Below, piece after piece: positions 1-10,685 of a stretch of 64,000 nucleotides of DNA. The notes beneath the pieces are model-generated. The model had not been told where the DNA came from. It saw nothing but the letters and a program-made list of their open reading frames with translations, and made no database searches. Numbering within the stretch: position 1 is the first letter of the stretch; each line of letters begins with the position of its first letter. Position numbers and translations under genes: made by a program. The DNA is from Blepharisma stoltei (taxonomy: Eukaryota > Ciliophora > Heterotrichea > Heterotrichida > Blepharismidae): the NCBI GenBank assembly GCA_914767885.1, contig CAJZBQ010000011.1:1054001-1118000 (forward strand). The letters are read 5' to 3'.

Positions 1-38
1 TTAAAAATTTTAGGTTTCGTTTAATAATGTATATATAA

Positions 39-1108
39 ATGAATCATAGTGCCGATCCTTATGTCTATTTGTCCTATGAGAATCGAGACGTATTGACTGG
101 CCAATGCTTATTAGATTTACTTGGGTTTCCAGAGCTGAATAGAACAGCTCTGATTGGACTTAAGCATTCAATAGCAAATCAAAGATGCCATCTATCATCA
201 GGCTTTCAGCAACAAGAAGAAGACGCTTTTTACAGGCTACCTTTACTTCACAGCCTAACATGTCCTGCAAGAGCCTATTTCAGAGAGTTTAACTCAGTTT
301 TCCAGCTTAATAGAAAAATTAAGCTCGCTGGTTGTGCAGTAATAATGAGCGCTGATTCAAAAGTTCTTCTCACCAGGAGAACTGAAACCTTAAGCCTTTT
401 CCCAAAAAATTGGGTTTTTCCTGGAGGCCGTCTGGAGATGGGAGAAAGTCTTGAATATTGTGCTATTAGAGAAGCTGCTGAAGAAACGGGAATTGATTTT
501 GAAATTTCTGAAAGCCATTTTAAATATCGGGGCACAACAGTAGCTGTAACTCCTTTATTCATATATGAAAGTTCATTTCCTTGCATTGGACCTCCAAAAG
601 CTCAACATTTGATTGTGTTTTTCACGATAAATTTAAATTTTTCATCAAACGAGATTGGTTTGTCGCTCCAGAGGTCAGAGGTTGACTATGCAGTATGAAT
701 ATCGAAAGAAGATTATGAAAATATAAATAGAGGTATAGATTTTACAATGCCTGGACTTCACTATATAGCTTAAGCATCCTTATGGATCACTCAAGCCTCC
801 AACCCCGCTTGCCAAGTGGAGAGTTTGCTTATTCAACTTCAGTTGGCAATTCAACTCGCAAATCTGCGATATTTTGTAGATCTCCAAATTGAAAGGCAGC
901 TCGTCATCTGGAGTTGAATAAGCAAACTTTCCAGAAATAAGTAGGAGCTTGAGGCTTGAGCGATCCATAAGGATGCTTAAGCTATACACATGAAAACGCT
1001 CATATATCAAGCCATCAATTATTAGGAATTGCCCCAAATCAAATTGGCGAAGGGGTTGCAGAAGGCCACAAGCACGCATTAGATATGATTTATCAGCAAA
1101 ACCACTAG
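39..1108 (+). CDS. Nudix hydrolase (NUDT17-like), interrupted by an IES
   Basis: Predicted to hydrolyse a nucleoside-diphosphate-linked substrate; the substrate cannot be told. A complete Nudix box lies at about residues 130-152: G-x5-E-x7-REAAEETGI, with the metal-binding REx2EE glutamates present. The standard-code frame stops at TGA 696-698, but reading TGA as Trp continues it to a TAA at 771-773. That TAA lies inside a foldback element (764-984). Removing 221 bp between TA repeats (762/983) joins the frame to 120 more bases, ending at TAG 1106-1108, for 282 aa. The rejoined tail has a G-E-G-V-A-E-G-H-K-H-A-L pattern that looks like a natural C-terminus. The gene is tail-to-tail with the next one, 11 bp apart. 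The Nudix call is firm; the exact excision point is inferred from frame. Confidence 0.85.
764..984. mobile_element. Foldback MITE / IES in the Nudix gene
   Basis: The arms TATAGCTTAAGCATCC... and ...GGATGCTTAAGCTATA form an inverted repeat of about 35 bp with one mismatch. A second inner inverted pair (GTTTGCTTATTCAACT and its complement) makes most of the 221 bp fold back on itself. TA dinucleotides flank both ends, and removal extends the Nudix frame. It is not related to the G/C-tailed MITEs elsewhere in the window. Confidence 0.75.
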
Positions 1109-1119
1109 AATTATTAAGT

Positions 1120-1761
1120 TTAAATTGAAAAACGATTTTGTTCGTAGCTGGCAAGCAACGGTTCATCCCACCGCCTCTTTTCAGCTCTGCGGATAATTTG
1201 CTTTCTGATTGTGAGCAATAGTGTAACTCCCAAAGCAAAAATCAGTATAAGCTGAATGGTTATGCTTAAGCCAAAACCATCCTCATTTGTGTTTTCTTTT
1301 CCTGTACAAAAGTGCTCTTGGCAATTATTCTTGCACAGTTCGCCACTTTCGATCCCAATGCATAGCAAGTTACAGCTTTTAGTGCATTCTGCACTAGTTG
1401 TGGTGACCTCTATAATTTGTCCTTTCTTTTGCTCAACAAGGAGGTCTTCACAGCCGGAATATACTGCGCACTGATATTTGTCTTCTCCTTTTTGTGCAAG
1501 TTGGAGACAAATCTCAAGCGAAGTGACATCACAGCCAAGCTCACGTTCGGCCCATAACTTTTCGTCTTGCTTAATTTTAGGTAGAGAATATTGGTTGCCT
1601 TTGGCAACAAACTCTTCTAATGGTGGAGGCAGCGGAGATTCGCACTGGCACGAGTCATAGCAGCTTTTGCCTTTGTTTTGTTTTGTGCATTTACTTTGAC
1701 AGTCTTGATCGCAGGCGAATGCTACAATCAAAAATGTGAGAAAAATCCATTCGCGTTTCAT
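1120..1761 (-). CDS. Cys-rich single-pass membrane protein
   Basis: Family not recognised. The 213-residue product starts with a cleavable-type signal peptide (MKREWIFLTFLIVAFAC). A lumenal or extracellular part of about 145 residues follows, with many cysteines in CxxxC-type spacing (CDQDCQSKC, CTKSCNLLC, CKNNCQEHFC). A transmembrane helix lies at about 165-187 (ITIQLILIFALGVTLLL), and the cytoplasmic tail is short and basic. The layout suggests a type I surface or endomembrane protein with disulfide-rich ectodomain. No IES or intron is needed. The product is clear as an architecture, but the function is unknown. Confidence 0.8.
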   Translation of the reverse strand: MKREWIFLTFLIVAFACDQDCQSKCTKQNKGKSCYDSCQCESPLPPPLEEFVAKGNQYSLPKIKQDEKLWAERELGCDVTSLEICLQLAQKGEDKYQCAVYSGCEDLLVEQKKGQIIEVTTTSAECTKSCNLLCIGIESGELCKNNCQEHFCTGKENTNEDGFGLSITIQLILIFALGVTLLLTIRKQIIRRAEKRRWDEPLLASYEQNRFSI

Positions 1762-1900
1762 TAATTTGTCGTAAAATTATAAGCCATTTCTTTATCTTAA
1801 TTCTAAACTGAAAAAGATTATTGAAAATATTATATTGATTAAAGAAATTTATGTCGAGTGTTGGAGCTCTAAGTATAAACTGCCGAGTTTTTCGATGTTT

Positions 1901-4900
1901 TTATGGATAAGCATTTTTAGGGAGCGTATATAAGGTTCAGTGTTGCTTTTGCCTGGATTTGTAGGTTGGTGTTCTCTTAATTCCCCCTCCCATCAAAGAG
2001 CGAACAAAACCATTGGAAAATCCATTTTTTGGAACAAAAGTTTTTTAAATATAAAAATTTTTAAAAAAAAATTATTTTGATATATAATTATAGTTCATAT
2101 CCTTTTATAGATTTCTTTATCGAGCAAAATGTACTGGATTCTTGAACGAGCAAAACAGAGTCTCTCAAAGAGATGAGCTCAATCTCTATATCAGGAAGTG
2201 CTAGAAAGTGCCATGCCAAAAAATGGTGACAAGTCTGAAAAAAGTTGGCAAAGTAAACGCGCCGATTTTAAAAATGGTTTATTATTAAATTTAAAATTTA
2301 AGATACATAATTAGATTAGGATTTATTAATAATTAAAAAGCTTATTTTTAAAGGTCTTATGAATTAATCATATTTTTCTAATGATAATAGATAGATAAAT
2401 AATAAATGCTATATATAAATTATAATTGATTTAATATTTTTTGATTATTATTTGTGTATTTAAATATTTAAAAGTGTGAATTGAGTTGTGCCAAGGCGAA
2501 TGGATAGAATTTCCTATAAATGTACCAGTATGATAATGATCAATGCTGCTATAAAATTCAAACTTCCCATTGAAGGCTGATGGCTCTTTATAAAGTTGCT
2601 AACGACTCATGGAATTATTCCTTTAAACTATTAAAATCAAAAAAATTTGTGAATCGAGTTGTGCCAAGGCGAATGGATAGAATTTCCTATAAATGTACCA
2701 GTATGATAAAGATCAATGATGCTATAAAATCTAAAGTTCCCATTGAAGGCTAATGGTTCATTCAAAAGTTGTTATGGCTCATGTCATGTACTTTAGACTA
2801 TCAAAAATCAAAAAATTGTGAATCGAGCTGTGTCAAGGCGAATGGATAGAATTTCTTACAAATGTACAAATATGATAATGATCAATGCTGTCATAAAATC
2901 CAAAGTTCCTATTGAAGGCTTATGGTTCTTTATAAAGTTGCTAAAGACTCATGCCATTCCTTTAAACTATTAAAATCAAAAATTTGTGAATCGAGTTGTG
3001 CCAAGGCGAATGGATAGAATTTTCTGCAAATGTACCAGCATAATAATGATCAATGATGTTATAAAAGCCAAAGTTCCCATTGAAGGCTGATGGCTATTTG
3101 CAAAGTTCTTAACGACTCAAGTCATGCACTTTATACTATTGAAAACCAAAAATTTGTGAATCGAGTTGTGCCAACGCGAACGGATAGAATTTCCTACATG
3201 TGCGAGCTTTATAATGATCAATGCTGCTATAAAAATCAAAGTTCCCATAAAAGACTGATGACTATTTGCAAAGTTCTTAATGACTCATGTCATGCACTTT
3301 AGAATATTGAAAATCAAAAATTTGTGAATCGAGTTGTGCCAAGGCAAATGGATAGAATTTCCTATAAATATACCAGTATGATGACGACGATCAATGGTGC
3401 TCTAAAATCCAAAGTTCCCATTGAAGGGTGATTGTTCTTTACAAAGTTGCTAACGACTCATGCCTTTGCTCCTTTAAACTATTATAAATCAAAAATTTGT
3501 GAACCGAGTTGTGCCAAGGCGAATGGATAGAATTTCCTATAAATGTACCAGTATGATAATGATCAATGCTGTCATAAAATTCAAAGTTTCTATTGAAGGG
3601 TGATTGTTCTTTACAAAGTTTGCCAACGACTCATGTAATTATTCCTTTAAACTATTAAAACCAAAAATTTGTGAATTGAGTTGTGCCAAGGCGAATGGAT
3701 AGAATTTCTTACAAATGTGCCAGTATAATAATAATAATAATAATCAAAGTTGCTTTAAAATACAAAGTTCCCATTAAAGGCTTATGGTTCTTTATAAATT
3801 TGCTAAAGACTCATGTCATTCCTTTAAACTATTAAAATCAAAAAATTGTGAATCGAGTTGTGCCAAGGCGAATGGATAGAATTTTCTATAAATATACCGG
3901 TATGATAACGATCAATGATGCTATAAAAGCCAAAGTTCCCATTGAAGGCTGATGATTACTTGCAAATTTGTAAATGACTCATGTCATATATTTTTTAATT
4001 TTTCAAAAAAAATATTTAAATTTTTATTTTTTCTTAAAAATATAAAAAATATTTTAAAATATCTTTTAATTTAAAAATTTTTTATTTTTAAATATAAAAA
4101 TTTTATTTTATATCTTTAATTAATAAATGGGGCTTTATATTAATTTCATTTTTTTAAAAATTGGCGTGTTTACTTGCCAACTTTTTTTTACACTTGTCAC
4201 CATTTTTTGATATGGCGCTTTCTAGCACTTCCTGATATAGAGATTGAGCTCATCTCTTTGAGAGACTCTGTTTTGCTCGCTCAATAATCCAGTACATTTT
4301 GCTCGGTAAAGAAATCTATAAAGGGGTATGAGCTATAATAATTATTTATAATGAAATTTCTAGCTAATTCTGTTTAATTTTAAATAGCTTGATAAATTTT
4401 ACAAATTAAATTAATATTTTCCTTAAAATTATTTCTAATATGGATTTTTTTTAAATTTAGAAAAAAAAATTTAGATATAAATTTTTAGCCTTCCATAAGC
4501 GAACAAAATTTTTTGTTCACTCAGGGAGGAGGATTAAAGTAATTCCAGATAATTAAAAGGAACTCTTTTATGCTAGAATTAGGGATTAAGTGTAAATAGT
4601 TAGAAATTGACCCTGCCAGTGATGGAACCCAGCCAAGCTCAGCTAGAAGTTTAAGTAACAGCATTGTATTTGGCAAATCTTGTCTAGATTGATTATACAT
4701 ACCAATCAAATTTGCCAAAATGCTCAGCAGCAAATCAATCATCTGCAAAGCAAGCTTATTCCCTCCTCCTACAATCAGTGAAACAATTTTCAGTGTATAT
4801 GTATCCGAAAGCACTTGCTTTCTAATAAAAAGCGTATCCCAATTAGAATTTGATAAGTTTGGCAGCACTTCGCTATAATGCTGTATTAAAATCTGCACCT

Positions 4901-5735
4901 TTTCTGAAGGCGTATCAGTTTCTTTTGAAATTGAATAAACAGACTGAGGAGGCGCTCTGTAATTAAAATCAAATTTCGAATGCAGAAAATAAAATTTATC
5001 TCTAATTCCTGATTCTTCAACTTCTCCTTCTTCTGGAGATTTCATCAAATCTTTAAGCAATAAACATGCAATACTCGGCACATCTCGATCAGATCCATTG
5101 GCAACATACCCAAATGGCAGTGCATGGGCAAGTAAATTAGAGCTGGCATATTGGAAGCATTGATATTGCTTACAAAGAGTCACCATTGGCGCTGATAGTT
5201 TTTCACATAACAATTTTACTCTTAAATCTTCTTCGCCAAGGCCGAGTTTTGAAGTAAACCGAACGATCCTTAATAAGACTTCAGCGAGATCAAGCTCATC
5301 AACATGCAAATTTGTACACCATAAGTCAATAAATTTGATAAATTGCAAAGCAAGCTTTGTGGCTTGGGTTGCTGGGAGAGTTATTAAGGAATTAAGGTGC
5401 ATGAATAAGTTTGCTCGGAGTTCATATAGATGATAGAGTGTAAAGCAGCAGCCGTCTTGGATTTCTGCAATACTTACGTGGGTAAGATTAAGTAAAGCAA
5501 GCTCATGAGTTGTTGGGTTGAACGAATTAAGGACGTTCGTGATTGCTTGAATTCAGGCAACCGGACTAATCAGCTCCATTCGTTTTTTTACCCTGTGGAA
5601 TATTGAACTTGAAAAATTAGGCCCTTCTATGATTTCTTGAAAGATAGCGACTCATAGCTCAGTTTCTGTCGGAAAACTCTTAGAAAGTGCTTTAGGCGAG
5701 TATGATTTCACAAAATTTTCTAGTTCCTCAGTCAT
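1901..5735 (-). CDS. Alpha-helical protein of unknown function, split by a 2.56 kb IES
   Basis: Not recognised. The predicted 425-residue protein is largely helical and Leu-rich, like HEAT/ARM-type repeat proteins. The start is ATG 5733-5735, only 30 bp from the divergent start at 5766. In-frame TGA codons (W) near residues 28 and 60 would break the frame in the standard code. Near the C-terminus the frame enters a MITE end. Excising 1980-4536 between TTA repeats (1977-1979 and 4534-4536) leaves a multiple of three and adds about 26 codons, ending at TAA 1901-1903. Without excision the tail would be Pro-rich and MITE-encoded. The gene is supported by long open frame and code use, not by homology. 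Confidence 0.7.
2084..2277. repeat. Left arm of ~190 bp inverted repeat (partner 4152-4345)
   Basis: The arm is almost the reverse complement of 4152-4345, including the shared block CTCAAAGAGATGAGCTCAAT. The pair brackets the tandem array inside the 1980-4536 IES. It could be the long TIR of a nested transposon or MITE. Confidence 0.9.
2455..3995. repeat. Tandem array, about 9 copies of a ~171 bp unit
   Basis: The landmark GTGCCAAGGCGAATGGATAG recurs, with small changes, near 2488, 2661, 2830, 2998, 3168, 3336, 3511, 3683 and 3860. Spacing is 168-177 bp. Each unit also carries conserved blocks such as CAAAGTTCCCATTGAAGG and CTTTAAACTATTAAAATC. Units differ by substitutions and small indels, including a (AAT)n expansion near 3728. 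No open frame is conserved across units. Confidence 0.95.
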
Positions 5736-5765
5736 TATTATTATGCTAATTACAAGAATTAAAAT

Positions 5766-7616
5766 ATGATCGTAGGAAACAGAAAAGACTTGCTTTCCTC
5801 TTTATCCCTTTCAAATATTTCAAATAATACCCCAAAGACTCTTAGACTAACTCCCCTTTTCCACCAACAAAATTCTGAATCAACATTACGTGATACAACG
5901 GTTAGTCGAGGACGTACATCCCGAGCCGATCTGCAAGGCCTTTCAACGACAGATCGCATTTCACATAGAAATTCTAAAAGCGTCAACTTGCAAGTGTCCC
6001 CTGATGTAGCTGCTGAAGTAGTAAAAAAATATATCTTGCCAATGTTCGAAATTGATGCAAGAAATTCTAAAGATTCTGCAAGATCGAAAACTTTTGGAAT
6101 CCCAAGGACTGAGAGGTCAAGGCAAAATTCTGCTTTTGACGGGCCTGTATATGCAGAATTAAAGCTGAGTGAAAAGCTGAATCAAGAAATTAAGTCATTA
6201 AGAGAAGAACTTGAGCACCAAATTCAATGCGTTAAAAGAGCTGAGCAAGAGAAAGAATTGATTAAAAATGAATTTGGCCATGTAAAAGAAGCACTATTTA
6301 GAAGTGAAGCGAACTATGCAGCTTTAAATTTGGAACTTATAGAGATCAGTAAGCAGCTTCAAGAAGTGGAGCAGTGTCATAGTGTTCTTAAAGAGCAGGC
6401 GCAGCAATATCAAAAGCAAAACAGCGAGCTTGATACAAAAGCAATTGAACTTGGAAGGCAGCTTCATGATGAAATGGCTGTGAACGATAAACTGAAAAAT
6501 ATTGCGTTACAATTGCATCATGGCAACTCTTTGCTAGTAATGCAAAGTGAAATAATGGGTGAAAGATTGAAAGGACTCTTCGAGTCTTTTGAGTTTCTTA
6601 CCAAGGCTCAAAGCACTGAGGCAAAATTAGCTGAAGAGTATACAATTTTCAGTGCATGAGGCAAAGAAATTGCAAACGGCTATATTAGCTTATATAGTGA
6701 ACTTAGAGATGTAACAATTAACCGAGACGAACTTTTTAAGGACTCTGTTGAGCTTGCCGAGTTGAAAAGCGAGCTTCAAGGCCAACGAGACAAAATATAC
6801 AAATCATTCAAAGACAGAGTATCCTATCTTGAGCAGGAACTATCAAAAACCCAGGAAGAAAGCGTAACCATAAAGCAAGAATTTTCAACTCTCGAAAAGA
6901 AATTTGCAGATATCTCAAATGAATACAACCGTATGAGGCAGAGGCTAAAGCAATTCAAATTCCAATCAGAGCTTGAAGAAAAATTTTGCAAAAATTGCCA
7001 AAAACCTTATATTGAGTCTGAAAATTTTAACTGATCTTGCAAAACTCACAAAAGCAAGTTCAGTGGAGATCTCTATTGATGCTGCGGCAGAGCTGGTAAA
7101 GATGCTCCAGGCTGTGTCTCTTCTAAGCATATCTCAAAAGATGACGAGGAAATTGAAATAGTTAATGAAATCTCCAGACTTTCTAACCGCTGCACAGTAA
7201 TTTTTATATAGAGCTGCAGAACACTTGGCCATTTTGCACATGAATGCCCAAGAGATCCTAACGCAAGGACAAAATATGAGCCGAAAGATGAGCTTGAACG
7301 AATTTTAGATGTCGCAAAAAATAAGAAAAAATCTCACGTGTTAGAGAATGATATCCAAGACAGGATGATGAGCTTAATTAAAGAAAATATGCTTGAAAGA
7401 GAAGCGACAGATTATGAAATTACAGAAGAGAGCCTAGAAAATATAGACTATGCAGGAAGATCATTTAAAGATTTGTTGAAGATCAAAAAAGATTTACCAT
7501 TTGATTCATATGTAAATAGAGTCAGTCTTGAAACAGAACAGTTAGAAGAAGATAAGAGTCTTCACCGGAGCTTGAAGACGATGAAAACATTTAAACGGAA
7601 GTCGATTGATCAATAA
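5766..7616 (+). CDS. Coiled-coil protein with C-terminal CHORD-like and zinc-knuckle cysteines
   Basis: Function unknown. The product is 611 aa. An N-terminal Ser/Arg-rich region leads to a long coiled coil at about residues 130-400. A Cys/His cluster follows, starting CKNC, with SCKTHKSKF, YWCCG and GCVSSKH resembling half of a CHORD zinc domain. A knuckle-like CxxC-x3-GHFAHECP lies directly after. In-frame TGA codons read as Trp, one within the YW-CC zinc motif. A 15-nt intron (7197-7211) splits the knuckle between Thr and Ser codons. The start is ATG 5766, divergent with the upstream gene. It is probably a structural or scaffold protein of cytoskeletal type. Confidence 0.8.
7197..7211 (+). 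other. 15-nt spliceosomal intron
   Basis: GTAATTTTTATATAG. It ends in an in-frame stop if retained, and removal joins the two halves of a CxxCxxxGHxxxxC zinc-knuckle motif in frame. Confidence 0.9.
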
Positions 7617-7692
7617 TTAAGTAATGCCATTTTTTTAAAAGTTGCTTGAATTGGTCAGTAAATGATTTAAAAATATATTAGCTATTATAAAG

Positions 7693-8724
7693 ATGGTTTC
7701 AAATGAGTCTGAGATTCAACAAGTGTTCACTGACATAGGTGAGTTTATGGAGGAAAATAGAGAGTCTGTGCTTGAAAATATACCCCTCACAAATTCTGAT
7801 GACTTGAGCTATACCCATGAAGATGTAGACTTCTTTATTCCGTCTAGCGAAAGTGAGGAAGAAAAAAGGCTGGAAAGCTTTGATATGCTTCAATGCTCTC
7901 TTCTGCAAACTGATAGCATTGTTAAACTTGGATCAGAAATTTCTGATGATTCTGTTTTGGAACAAGATAAATATGAGTTAAATGGAAGAGGCAGTTATAG
8001 CAATCAAAGTGCACAGACGAAAACTGTGGAGCCTGTTTTAACCATTTCTAATGCTTTGCTGGAGAGTATAAGGGAAATCGTAAAAGCTGAGTTATACTTA
8101 CTTCTTCACATTAGTAAAGAGTTTTTTATAAAAAATGGTTATATCATTATAAATTGAAACAAATTATTAAATTTAGATAATCTTGAATAATTTCTCCGAA
8201 ATTTTATAATATAGAAGATTCAAATAATCTAATAAAAACTCATAGCAAATCTATTAATTTAATAAGAGCTAGAGAAAAGTGCCTATGAGTCAAAAATTCA
8301 GGCTGGAGTTGAATGCGAAATTTGTAAAGCTGATCCAATTATTGGAGTGATATACCATTGCCAAGTATGTGACTACTTCCTATGCCAAGCGTGCGAAGAC
8401 AATGTTGATCATAGCCATCCTCTTATTAAAATTAAGTTCACAGCTAATAAAACAAAGCCAAGAGCTAGCTCAAGCCTTGTTATCGAACCATTAAAAAAGC
8501 CCATAATCCAGCCCCAGCAAGAAAGTCGAAAAATTACGTATCTTCCAATCGATGTTGATTACTCAGGAGCCATGTTCAAAAGACCTACTGGTAAGCAACT
8601 CAAAAAATTGATAGCCGATCTTAAATTACGAGGTTTTACGAATACCCATAAATGCATGTCAGCTCTTGCTAAATCAAAATATGATATCAAGTGCTCTGCT
8701 GAAATTCTATTAAAAGGAAAGTAA
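7693..8724 (+). CDS. ZZ zinc finger plus UBA-like protein (possible p62/NBR1-type autophagy adaptor)
   Basis: The predicted product is 280 aa after IES removal. The N-terminal 135 residues are acidic and low-complexity, with a stretch FFIPSSESEEE that could hold a LIR-like site. A ZZ finger follows (CEICKADPIIG...CQVCDYFLCQACED...H.H). The C-terminal 45 residues match a UBA pattern (L-x-G-F-T...C..AL....YDI..AEILL). ZZ plus C-terminal UBA is the layout of selective autophagy receptors, but no PB1 domain is seen. Stops between 8157 and 8270 force removal of a segment. TA 8095-8096 to TA 8284-8285 keeps the frame. The adaptor role is inferred. Confidence 0.7.
8097..8285. mobile_element. Short IES (189 bp) in the ZZ/UBA gene
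   Basis: An AT-rich segment with several TAA stops separates an open frame from an in-frame ZZ domain that has no start of its own. Excision between TA 8095-8096 and TA 8284-8285 removes a multiple of three and joins Glu-Leu to Tyr-Glu-Ser. There is no clear terminal repeat. Other TA pairs were not excluded by homology. Confidence 0.6.
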
Positions 8725-8783
8725 AATAAACGTAATAGATTTAAAATATTTTATATTAAAATATAAAAAGAGATAAGTTGCAA

Positions 8784-10235
8784 ATGATCGAGGAAACCTT
8801 TGAATCAACATTGTAAGCTCTATTAAGAGTGCCGGATATAGATTTTCTTAAATATGTATATGAAGAAATCGAGCAAGGATCTGAAATTGAGCGAGTTTAT
8901 GATCAAATCGAAAAGCCAATCACATTAGAAAAGGTCAAGAAAATATTGAAAGAACTGTCCATAGCCTTTACTTATGATTTTGCTCAAGCACATACATATT
9001 TTCAAAAGAAAACAAATAAAAATGACCCTGATGATATAATTGACCCCAATAATATTCGTTTTGAGTCATTCAAAAGACGATTAGGAAATTATATACTAGA
9101 AAAAGCGTATGATATTACAGGTTATGAAGGTGGAGTGGCTCAGCTTATAGAAGATACACGTCATCAGCCTACAGAGAAGTTTTCTATCCAAGAGTCTACT
9201 AAAGAAGGCAGCTTTATTGATGAAGATGTTCCTCAAACTAATCAAAATGAAGCTGCTCTACCAAAAAGGGAAAGCAAAAATACTTGACTCCCCTCCTTTA
9301 AATTGGAACAGAAATCTGTTCCAAATTAAATATGGGTGCTAATTTAAATTTTTCTGCATAAAACTTAATTTTTTTTGAAAAAAAAATAAAAAAATATAAA
9401 TTGAGCACAATACTTTTAATTTTAATTTATTTTTATGAAGAACTACATAAAAAATTAATCGATTCAGCTTAAAAAATTGTTTAAATAACATCTAATTGCA
9501 TTTCGTCTATAAAATTAGATCAAAACTAATTTTTATAAAAATTATTATTTTCATCTTTAAAATTTTCTTATTGAAAAAAAACAAGTTTTTTTTCATTTTT
9601 AAAGGGGTAGTTGAAGTACCCAAAAATTGCAAATTTTAAATTTAAAGGGGGGGGAGTGAATAAGCAAAAAGCTAGAAGAGCATAAAAAGGAAATTGAGGA
9701 GGTTTTTAATACAAATTTTAATCAGCTACAAGGATTGATGGACATAAGGGTATGCAAAGAAATTGTGCAAAACATTTTTGAGATAACCAAGGTCGATGTT
9801 GCTGAAAAAGAAATAAAAAAGATTTTTAGATATATGGACAAGCAATATCCACCTAAGAAATGCGATGAAAATGAGCTTCTTGAGCTTAGGCCAGAAGCTA
9901 TTGAAGAACTTGCAAAATTAGGTATTGATCCTTCTTTGGTTTTCCCTAAAATAAGTTTAGATGAAATTTTAGATATTATAGAAACTTGAGCAGAAACAAG
10001 TGTTGAGCCTATACAAGACGATAATATCTTAAAAATAAACAAAACTATTAAAGAATATACTGAAATATGCCGACTGATGGCAATTAACGACCAAAACACC
10101 AAACCAATTGAAATTTTAATTTCAAACTTAGAAAAAGAATTGAAAGATTATAAAGCAAATAAAGAAAAAATTGCAGAAAAGGAGGTTCTAGGCAAGCAAA
10201 AAAGACAATTTGAAAAATGAAAATTAAATAGTTAA
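8784..10235 (+). CDS. Unknown mostly helical protein, one intron and one IES
   Basis: Not recognised. The predicted 354-aa protein is acidic and helical. The start is ATG 8784. A 15-nt intron (8813-8827) joins Thr-Leu to Val-Pro-Asp. A family-2 MITE (9288-9659) is removed between two TGA copies. The retained TGA is itself read as Trp (N-T-W-I-S-K). The second half contains an EF-hand-like helix pair (VDVAEKEIKKIFRYMDKQ) without calcium ligands. It ends at TAA 10233-10235 in AT-rich DNA just before a GC-richer insert, so the last few codons are less certain. Confidence 0.7.
8813..8827 (+). other. 15-nt spliceosomal intron
   Basis: GTAAGCTCTATTAAG. Its removal connects an upstream ATG (8784) to the long frame, which otherwise lacks an ATG start. 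It contains an in-frame TAA in the downstream frame. Confidence 0.85.
9288..9659. mobile_element. Family-2 MITE/IES flanked by TGA
   Basis: TGA|CTCCCCTCCTTTAAATTGG at the left and AATTTAAAGGGGGGGGAG|TGA at the right. The element is 372 bp and AT-rich with stops in the coding frame. Joining the TGA copies restores the frame. There is no TA at the point that restores the frame; the nearest TA pair (9281/9661) puts the downstream protein out of frame. Confidence 0.85.
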
Positions 10236-10685
10236 ACTTCCATAAGTGGGAAAACCTAGCCTTTGCCTCGTCTCAGTTCCAAGAATAGCAGTCTCCATAA
10301 CTTAGGAGTTCAAATGTGGAAAATGGAAGGCTGTCAATTTCGATTTCCGACCTGAACCACCTGCCCAAGGGATTAGCTCCTAGGGCAGAGCCACCATCCA
10401 TAGAGAGCCATAACGATATTGACAAGGGAGGAATATATGTTTGGCAAAACCTGTCTAGCTCATCTGGCAGGGACAGGAAAACCTTCATTGAAGAAAAAAA
10501 CTTCCCTCTTCGGCAAGACATCCCCAGACCTGAAGGACTGCTTCAAAAAGCGACAGATGCCCTGCTTTTAGCTTCATCAGAAATATTTCTACCTGCTCTG
10601 CCCTAGGAATCCAATTTGCGTCAATATCGCCATTTTATTTCTAGACAATTTAAAAGGAATCTTCCAATTTTATTCTCAAGTCAAA
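10236..10685. other. Intergenic segment with a GC-richer unclassified insert
   Basis: About 10245-10640 is clearly richer in GC than the flanks and looks like decayed repeat DNA. Short open frames on both strands show no recognisable protein. No convincing target duplication or terminal repeat was found by eye. Confidence 0.5.

Larger units (their letters stand above)
1980..4536. mobile_element. Composite IES with MITE ends, inner inverted repeat and tandem array
   Basis: It is bounded by TTA direct repeats. The outer ends (ATTCCCCCTCCC... and ...GGGAGGAGGAT) are C-rich/G-rich with nearby GAGCGAACAAAA family-1 motifs. Inside, arms at about 2084-2277 and 4152-4345 are near-identical inverted repeats of about 190 bp. 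Between these arms lie nine copies of an approximately 171 bp tandem repeat. The structure reads as an element within an element. No transposase frame is seen. Confidence 0.8.

Noticed and set aside
2455-3995. Possible CRISPR array
   Set aside because: The whole ~171-bp unit is repeated with drift; there are no short identical repeats separated by unique spacers, and the host is eukaryotic.
1980-4536. A transposase gene in the composite IES
   Set aside because: No open frame of useful length on either strand, with or without TGA as Trp.
9281-9662. TA-to-TA excision of the MITE at 9288-9659
   Set aside because: It shifts the frame and gives a stop after eight codons; the TGA-to-TGA join keeps the downstream protein.
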